Assembly: GCA_021904315.1 (NCBI GenBank)
Contig: CM038920.1
Span: 4,402,001 to 4,466,000, forward strand
DNA: 64,000 nucleotides
Direction: 5' to 3'
Origin: Sphagnum magellanicum
Taxonomy: Eukaryota > Streptophyta > Sphagnopsida > Sphagnales > Sphagnaceae
The stretch's first letter is position 1, and each line of letters starts with the position of its first letter. The notes below the pieces were generated by a model. It had not been told where the DNA came from and did no database searches. It saw only the letters and a list, made by a program, of their open reading frames with translations. Shown in pieces: positions 57,901 through 64,000 of this stretch. The translations under genes and the position numbers were made by a program.

Positions 57901-59165
57901 ATCTAAGAATGAAATTTTTCTCCTAAATGGATGTTTGAATGGGCGTTGCAAGATGACATTAGCAAATTGACGTATGCTAATGCAATTTGCTAGAATGAAA
58001 ATGACACACACTTTTGGAAACTTCAACTTCATCTAGTCCATAAATTTTTTGTTTTTGTGAACTGACCAATAATCAATCAACTGAACCATGTTTTGTTTTT
58101 CCAGTAAAACAAGTTTTTCTACTTGAACTTTTCGATAGGGCATGAAGATGTGTTCAATAAACTCTTGGGTGGTTTCCAAATTAGACTAGTGATTGGACTT
58201 GTAAGTAAAATGAAAGCCACTTGAGTAGATGCAAGCTAGAGTGGCCCATTTTTTGTATGTCACAAGGTTAAATTTTGCAAGGTGTTATGATTAGAAGTTT
58301 CATAACTATGCACATATATATTAATTTCATCTTAGGGACTTAGATTTAAATTTTCAATTTAATTATCTAAATGAGTATGCAAATTATTTTGTATAATTCA
58401 TTAAGGAAAAAATGTTATGGGCTTTGTAACTTGAACTTGTGGACTTGCTAACTGGCAAATTGTTTGATATATGGATTTTGAAATGACTTAAATATTTTAA
58501 ATATTCTCTACATGGACTTAAAATACAATGACTTTTTCTTTAATGAACACAAGTTTGAAAAAATAACATCAAATTATTTATAAATTCTTAGTTGTGGACT
58601 TTTAATCAACATGAAAATGCCTGAAAAGTGTAAAGTCCATATTTAGCTCAATTTTGAATTTTCTTAGGTTGATTTTTTTTGGAGAAACATAGACAAGGAC
58701 CTCTAGAAGGGCTTGGATTTTAAAAATAAAAATAACATCAAAAGAATATCAAATTTGGCCATCAATCATTGGAATTTTTTTTAAATGTCAAAATATGAAC
58801 TTTTTGGATGTTTTTTATAAGTCTGTAGTGGGTCATTTTAGCTTGCATCTACCCACTTGAGAAACAAATTTGTCTTCCTTCATTCACAGGTGGGAGTGCT
58901 TGAATTATTGTGCCTTGGAACACAACTTGCAAAGGTAACATTGACCCGTTTGTTGAAGATGAACAATTGGTGTAGTTTGGCTTTTGTCTTTTATCCCAAG
59001 AAGTTGTATTTTTTGGTTCCTTTTCTTTCCCACGTTCAATCCCTTCTAATGGGTACAAGGTTGAATTCGATCTATGTTGACAACCAAACACTTAGGTATG
59101 TTGTACATTTTGACAAGGTAAATAACTTGATGTGCCATGGATATCCCTTCTTGCTCCCATGTTGA
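54920..59165. other. AT-rich tract without recognised genes
   Basis: Frames near 55650-55949, 57159-57458 and 58857-59165 (+) carry no motif I know. The segment 56580-57460 keeps several protein-like stretches in one orientation (FEMDAWFILVHVVNAKCVAT, NLDEFTYDALTLKKFEGDVL) split by stops, which suggests an old unidentified element. Confidence 0.35.
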
Positions 59166-59170
59166 TGGTA

Positions 59171-59602
59171 CAGTAGAACCTCTATAAACTGATCCCCCCA
59201 AATTTTATAACCTCTCAAATTTTATCACTTCGGCCTGGTCCATCAATGGGACTAGGCAAAAATTTTATATTCTTATAACTTATCACTTTTCCTCTATCCC
59301 GACAATTTTATAATTTTATAATTCGTTTATTTCTCGATCAGTTATGGTGGAAATAGTTAATGATAGGCCTTTGTTTAAGACTACTGGTGCATATGTTGGA
59401 CTTCAGATGTTTTTCACCCTTTTTCTCTGCCAAAGACGGGTTGCCTTGATGATAAAAAATGCAAAGAAAATGGGAAAAAAGAGCAGCCTGCAGCTTTTGA
59501 ACCCTGCACCTCATAGTTCCAAACTCTCCCATAACTTATAACCTCTCAAACTTTATCACTGGCTGCCGGTCCCTAAGTGATAAAATTATAGAGGTTCTAC
59601 TG
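59171..59602. mobile_element. Complete MITE with Emigrant/pogo-like ends
   Basis: Perfect 17-bp terminal inverted repeats CAGTAGAACCTCTATAA flank 432 bp, with TA on both outer sides (59169-59170 and 59603-59604), the target duplication of Tc1/mariner elements. Sub-terminal TTTTATCACTT and ATAACCTCTCAAA(C/T)TTTATCAC motifs recur inside both ends. The end sequence is very close to that of the plant pogo-like Emigrant/Lemi families. There is no transposase frame, so it is non-autonomous. Confidence 0.9.
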
Positions 59603-59925
59603 TAGTTTCCTTCTTGTTGTTATGGCTATTTGGTAAACCCAACTCAAGTGATTCTTCATGAAATCTCTCATCCATTCTAAAAAGACTTTAAAGCCTATTC
59701 GCTTTGTAAAGTCCTTTAAGAGTTAATGTGTTTTACTTTAAAAGATCCTTCTAATGATTGGTTGTACAATAGGTGGAAAAAGACCTTGTCTAGCACCATG
59801 CATGTTTTTCAACAAATTCATCTTTCAATTCTGGTCTTTGTTTCAATAATTGAAAAGTGTTTTTTTTAAGCAATGGAAGCTATCCCTTTCTCTACAACAA
59901 ATTTCACATGTGGTTTTAGCTCTCC

Positions 59926-60198
59926 TCATGGGGTGAACCACTCATACAAAGACCCTTTACTCAACTTCTCATATGGACCATTAACTTTTCTTGGCTTTCT
60001 ATGAAATGTCTTTAGGTAGTGGAACGCACCTATGAAATCACCATGTTTTTTCACATTTGCAAGAATTGAAAACCAAAGGTGTGATGCAAACCAATTTGTG
60101 TAAGCATTTCTTTTCCTTTTATTTGTTGATTTTGAATTGCTTGCATCATCAATGGTTTTTTTCTTGATTTCCCTTTCTGAAATCAATGTTGTTTGCAT
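59926..60198 (-). other. Unidentified transposon-like frame
   Basis: The minus frame reads WFSILANVKKHGDFIGAFHY, LKTFHRKPRKVNGPYEKLSK and GSLYEWFTP, preceded by a Lys/Arg/Ser-rich stretch. The helix-turn-helix-like pattern ('..LKTFH....GPYEKLS..SLYEWFT') resembles DNA-binding regions of plant repetitive elements. I cannot name the family. Confidence 0.3.
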
Positions 60199-60199
60199 T

Positions 60200-61740
60200 G
60201 GTTTTCATGGCCTTCCAACAAGTCTCTTGAAAGGTGGTGGTGTTGTCTCCTTCTCTTGAATTTGCAATTGTATCTCCTTTGAAAGGTCCTAGACTTCTTG
60301 TGCTACAACTAATATCCTCTCCTCTTTGGTCACTCTACAAAACATAGAATCTATCATTTTTTGTTGTTTAGTTGTTGTCATTTCCTTTGCACATGTATGA
60401 TACCTACCTATCTCAAATGTACACTAGAATATACATGGCACCTCTAAGATGCAAGTATGATGATTCTTACACTATGAAAACATTTTAGAAAAATGTGCAA
60501 GTTCATGTATGTGTGAAAATGAAAGGCTATAACAAATCAAATATAATGTCATTGTAAGAATCCACTATCAAATTGCAAAATAAAAATCAGGTGAAGCTTT
60601 CACTTCTAGCATTAAAACTATTTATAAAACTTGAAAGCACCCAGGGGACACAAAAAAAAAAACAAAAAAAACACTCAAAAAAACATGCATTTTTCAAGAT
60701 TGGATATATTCTTAACTATTTCAAGAATCGTGACGTTTCATTCATCTTGTCAAAAATACTTTTTTTTAAATCAAAAAAATTAAAATTAAAAATATTACAA
60801 AATCAAGTGTCAAACCTGTTTTTTTCAAAAAAATAATTATTTTGGCAGAAAATGCTGAACATGAGTCTAAGGTACGGTAATGAGCCCTATAGATACACTA
60901 GAAATTTTCTGGCAGTGCTTTACAAGAATGCTCCCTCTCATGAACAGCAGACAGTCTTAAGTTTCATATGTTGTTCTTTTGGGGAAATGATGAGACTATA
61001 ATACACAAATTGTCATTTGTCAAATAAATAAATAAAATTAGCAACAAACTTTTTGTTGTGAGGAAGATCAAACCAGTCCAAACTTTCTCAATTAACATTA
61101 TTATTATTTTTTTATCGTAGCCTTTTGAGTGAACAACAATAACAAAAATGGACACAATGTCTTGCAACAAAAAGAGGCATGCATATTGATAATTGGGTAG
61201 GATCCCAAGGCATGAAATTGAGCAATGTCATTCTCATTGCAAATGTAGCGTAGTAAACTCATCAAAATAAAAAACAATTGTGATATTCAAAGTCCTTGTA
61301 GCATCATACTCAAGGCAATTCCTCTTCATATATCATGTATAACTCATAAAATTAAACAATTGTTTTAAAAATCCATTGGAAAATGTATTATGGAATGTGT
61401 CAGCTACAAGCCATTATGTCAGGTGCAGTGCTTGTGAGGAATTTGGGTGAGCCCAGAAGGTGAAAAAAAAATTTCCAAACACGCAGCAAAATGGGCACAA
61501 TAGCTTATACCGAATACATTCCACAACATAAGGGTTTTCATGATTTGCACAAATGGACATGTGGATTTATACAACATGCACGTGGATTTTGCACAATGGG
61601 TATGTGGATTTTCAAACAATAGTTAGGTCAGGTAGACCCAAGAAAACCTGTCCATTGTACCTTTATAAGAGCACTAAAAGGAGGCAGAAAAGGCCATATG
61701 AAAACAATTACAGTTTTAGTATACATCAATCATCCCTTGT
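60200..61740. other. Gene-free AT-rich tract
   Basis: No recognisable gene. At 61540-61620 there is a short diverged repeat (ACATGTGGATTTATACAACA / TGCACGTGGATTTTGCACAA / GGGTATGTGGATTTTC), about three units. Confidence 0.4.
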
Positions 61741-61744
61741 ATAC

Positions 61745-61946
61745 CTGGTAGTTTTAAAAGCCCTTCCTGTACATAATTTGTGGATGGATTTCCAAATCCA
61801 GAAAAAATACCCTTCATTTCTGATCCCAGGAGAGTGCACCTGGCAGAATCAGCCTTCTTCAGCCCATTCACTGGCATTAAGACAAGGTCTGTAGTTGTAT
61901 CAGCTTCCACTGCAATTCCACATGCTGCTTGTAATAGCCAATTTGC
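61745..61946 (-). CDS. Exon-like segment of an unidentified gene
   Basis: On the minus strand an acceptor (CAAGATAG|GCA) opens 67 codons, ANWLLQAACGIAVEADTTTD ... KADSARCTLLGSEMKGIFSG ... EGLLKLP, closing with CCAG|GTATAC at phase 1. The peptide looks like real protein, but I recognise no family. It is possibly an internal exon of the same gene as 62372-62428. Confidence 0.35.
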
Positions 61947-62371
61947 CTATCTTGTGAAACAGACAAAAGGAAAGAAACCCACCAAGAAACAATTCAGGAT
62001 GGAGAGTTAAGAGTATCATCTGCATTGCAGTCTGTGCATAAAGCCACTGTAGCTTCGCATTAACCCTTGTGCATTCAACTCTTCAAACTAGTGTGACACG
62101 CCCAAAACCCCTGTTTGTTTGGTGTGCTTCCCAACTTGGAGAAGCTTCATTTCTTTAGGGCGCAAAAATTTTAGGGCAGTAGGAACATAAGATTGGAGAT
62201 GTTGAGGAGAAAGATGCGAGCAAACAAATGCCACCTCAGCTCTGGTGTCATGAATACGAAAAACATCATCAAAGTCCTCATCCACCAATGTGGTGAACAA
62301 GTTTGGTAAGAATATTGAAGCTCTCAGTAGCATCGTCCTCCAGTCCACACTTGATTCTCTCTATGACTTAC

Positions 62372-62428
62372 TCCAGGTAGATCCTCATATAAATAATCTA
62401 AGACATCATGAGCAGCATAATTCTGCAC
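62372..62428 (-). CDS. Small exon-like segment of an unidentified gene
   Basis: CTACAG|GTG opens 19 codons, VQNYAAHDVLDYLYEDLPG, ending at GGA|GTAAGT (phase 0). A separate frame at 62348-62088 (minus) reads EDFDDVFRIHDTRAEVAFVC and SHLSPQHLQSYVPTALKFLR and may be another exon. Family unknown. Confidence 0.3.
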
Positions 62429-62503
62429 CTGTAGACCAACTGATGTAACTGAATCAACTCAACAAACCTCTCTTGACTGCCAGTGCTGCAAAAGATGGAG
62501 ATC

Positions 62504-62690
62504 CTACACCCTGTAACCTGTGAGTGTGCCACCCCGACCAACTATCTCCCCAACACAAAACCAGGCATAACATTCTCCTGCAAACAAAGCTGCAATGCCA
62601 ACCTCTTCTAACTTCAGGTCATTCCTGGCTAGCAGCCTCTGCTTTATGTAGTCAACCTCCTTCCAAAATGCCTCATACCTGCCTGGTATA
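62504..62690 (-). CDS. Mitochondrial ATP synthase subunit g, last exon (gene incomplete here)
   Basis: The acceptor TTTTTGCAG|T opens in phase 2. The exon reads (S)IPGRYEAFWKEVDYIKQRLL, LKLEEVGIAALFAGECYAWF and CVGEIVGRGGTLTGY, ending in RV and TAG. That is the C-terminal half of plant ATP synthase subunit g, a small inner-membrane protein of the F1Fo complex that helps dimer formation. The hydrophobic segment (AALFAGECYAWFCVGEIVG) with its conserved Gly-rich face is complete. The N-terminal exon or exons, which should lie at higher coordinates, were not found before 64000. They are either outside the window or lost. The exon itself is free of defects. Confidence 0.85.
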
Positions 62691-63109
62691 CTGCAAAAAG
62701 CCAAAGACACTAGACAACTCAGAAACTCTTCAATGTCCCACAAACACTAAATCATGTACAGGCTGGCCATAATGCATGGGTGCTTGTCTAAGCAATATTT
62801 TCATAAGTACTGAGAATTTCTCGTTAATGACAATTTAGTCAACCTGAAAAGAATACAGAGATGACCCTACAGTAAGGTGATAGAAATTTCAAACCAAACC
62901 ATCAGCAAGCATGCAAAAGAGGAAACCCCACCACTAAAGAAAAAGAAAAAACAAGACCACAAGGCAGAAGTGTAGTTTGACCAACAGTGAGAATCGTATG
63001 CATGTTCAGGGACCTTCAACAGCAGCATGTATGGCATTGACCACCTAACATAACATCCCCACTGACTTCATCAGTTCCAGGCAATGGGGTGCAGGTTAAG
63101 TCAGACATT

Positions 63110-63480
63110 AACCACCATGCTGAGTTTCTGTCACAAGGTCACAAGTAATGGGAAACTCAGCCATGATGCTGGCTACATCAAGAAAAAGAAGAGCAAAGGA
63201 AACCTCCAAAAAGATGAACATAAGATGGGAAACAGACCAGAAATGAAAGCTCCACCAAAAAATGAACAAACAAAAGAAACTAGAGAGAAGAAAGGAGGAC
63301 TTTAAGATGAGAACTTCAGATGTACTATATAATATGTCCAACAAATTATCATGGTCACCTTCATCACCTCCTGGCAAGGGGTAGAGGTCAACATAACAAA
63401 CATTAACCAACAAACTGAGTTTCTGTTACAACACTGGCAGACACAGGAAAACAAAGCCATGTGCTGACTAGCTCAATAGC
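63110..63480. repeat. GAGTTTCTGT(C/T)ACA repeat fragments
   Basis: CTGAGTTTCTGTCACAAGGT at 63120 and CTGAGTTTCTGTTACAACAC at 63415 share blocks with the flanks of the exon-like segments at 32340-32400 and 41268-41330 (GAGTTTCTGT..., AGTAATGGGAA-ACTCAG, TGATG(C/T)TGGCTA). They are therefore members of one dispersed repeat family. Confidence 0.5.
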
Positions 63481-63492
63481 AGAAACATGTTC

Positions 63493-63727
63493 AAGGTAGG
63501 TAACCATTCAGTCAGTGGCAGCAAACACAAAACAAACATGAAAGGAATCCATGTGATCATAAACCTTGTGAGTGTCACTCACAAATGTCAAACAACAAAA
63601 AACACATTGAAGGTAGGTAACCATTCTGTCAGTTCCAGCAAACACAAAACAAACATGACAAGAATCCATGTGCTCATAAACCTTGTGAGTCTTGCTCACA
63701 AATGTCAAACCATTACCTCCATAATGA
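63493..63727. repeat. 117-bp tandem duplication
   Basis: Two units begin AAGGTAGGTAACCATTC at 63493 and 63610. Both contain CAGCAAACACAAAACAAACA, AATCCATGTG(A/C)TCATAAACC and TTGTGAGT.TTGCTCACAAA or its variant. The end motif GTCACTCACAA also occurs in the dispersed repeat at 32190 and 41106. Confidence 0.85.
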
Positions 63728-64000
63728 ATGGAAGTGACATGTCACAAGTACATTAGGGTTAAAAATTTCACAAATCCCCCTGGCTCCAGATTAAGAGCAC
63801 AAGAAAGTTATGTGCATGTCCTGCCTGTTCACACAAGTAGAACAACCCTGAAGGAGCAAAAACAAAAAGAGGCCATGGAGAAAATTATGTATGTGCAATG
63901 ACACGCCGCATCACTATTCTTTCTCACAAAAGCCGTTCTGGTCGTTATTTTCCACTCTTAACAAGATGTGACTGTGACAAATAGGTAGTCCCCCGAGTAT

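Overview
The window looks like nuclear DNA of a land plant. The genes are intron-rich with GT/AG junctions, they belong to plant families, and they sit in long AT-rich tracts of decayed transposons and tandem repeats. The relic types (a pogo-like DDE transposase, a hAT transposase, non-LTR reverse transcriptase) and the low gene density fit a large seed-free plant genome. A fern is my best guess, but this is inference and nothing in the sequence fixes the species.

Layout. 1-2 kb: fragments, including a broken XPG/EXO1-type nuclease relic (-). 2.5-5.5 kb: decayed reverse-transcriptase element (-). 5.5-20 kb: gene-poor DNA with a 400-bp inverted-repeat element, several minisatellites, a second reverse-transcriptase tail, a hAT relic and a small telomere-like tract. 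20.6-21.85 kb: purine/pyrimidine-rich hairpins and an about 90-bp minisatellite that ends just upstream of a gene. 21.97-24.24 kb (+): a two-exon gene of the At1g01500-like family. 24.3-29.2 kb: no recognisable gene, several tandem repeats. 29.25-32.58 kb (-): a seven-exon JmjC dioxygenase of the KDM8/JMJ30 group. 35.78-43.10 kb (-): a fourteen-exon gene joining an N-terminal zinc-finger module to a full NADP-type glutamate dehydrogenase. 44-48 kb: dispersed repeats, a SINE and a MITE. 49.9-51.2 kb (+): pogo-like transposase relic. 53.5-54.3 kb: ACCTA-rich array with inverted symmetry. 54.7 kb: second SINE copy, opposite strand. 59.17-59.60 kb: complete MITE with Emigrant-like ends. 61.7-62.7 kb (-): last exon of mitochondrial ATP synthase subunit g plus exon-like segments of an unidentified gene. 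63.1-63.8 kb: tandem repeats.

The dehydrogenase and JmjC models were joined exon by exon. All intron phases match and both coding lengths are multiples of three (614 and 517 codons plus stop), and catalytic residues are present, so both look functional. These genes are not an operon and no shared pathway is evident. The most distinctive points are the zinc-finger/dehydrogenase protein, a SINE family and two MITE families (one inside introns of two of the genes), an exon-like segment shared by introns of the JmjC and dehydrogenase genes, and the repeat-built upstream region of the At1g01500-like gene with its upstream reading frame.
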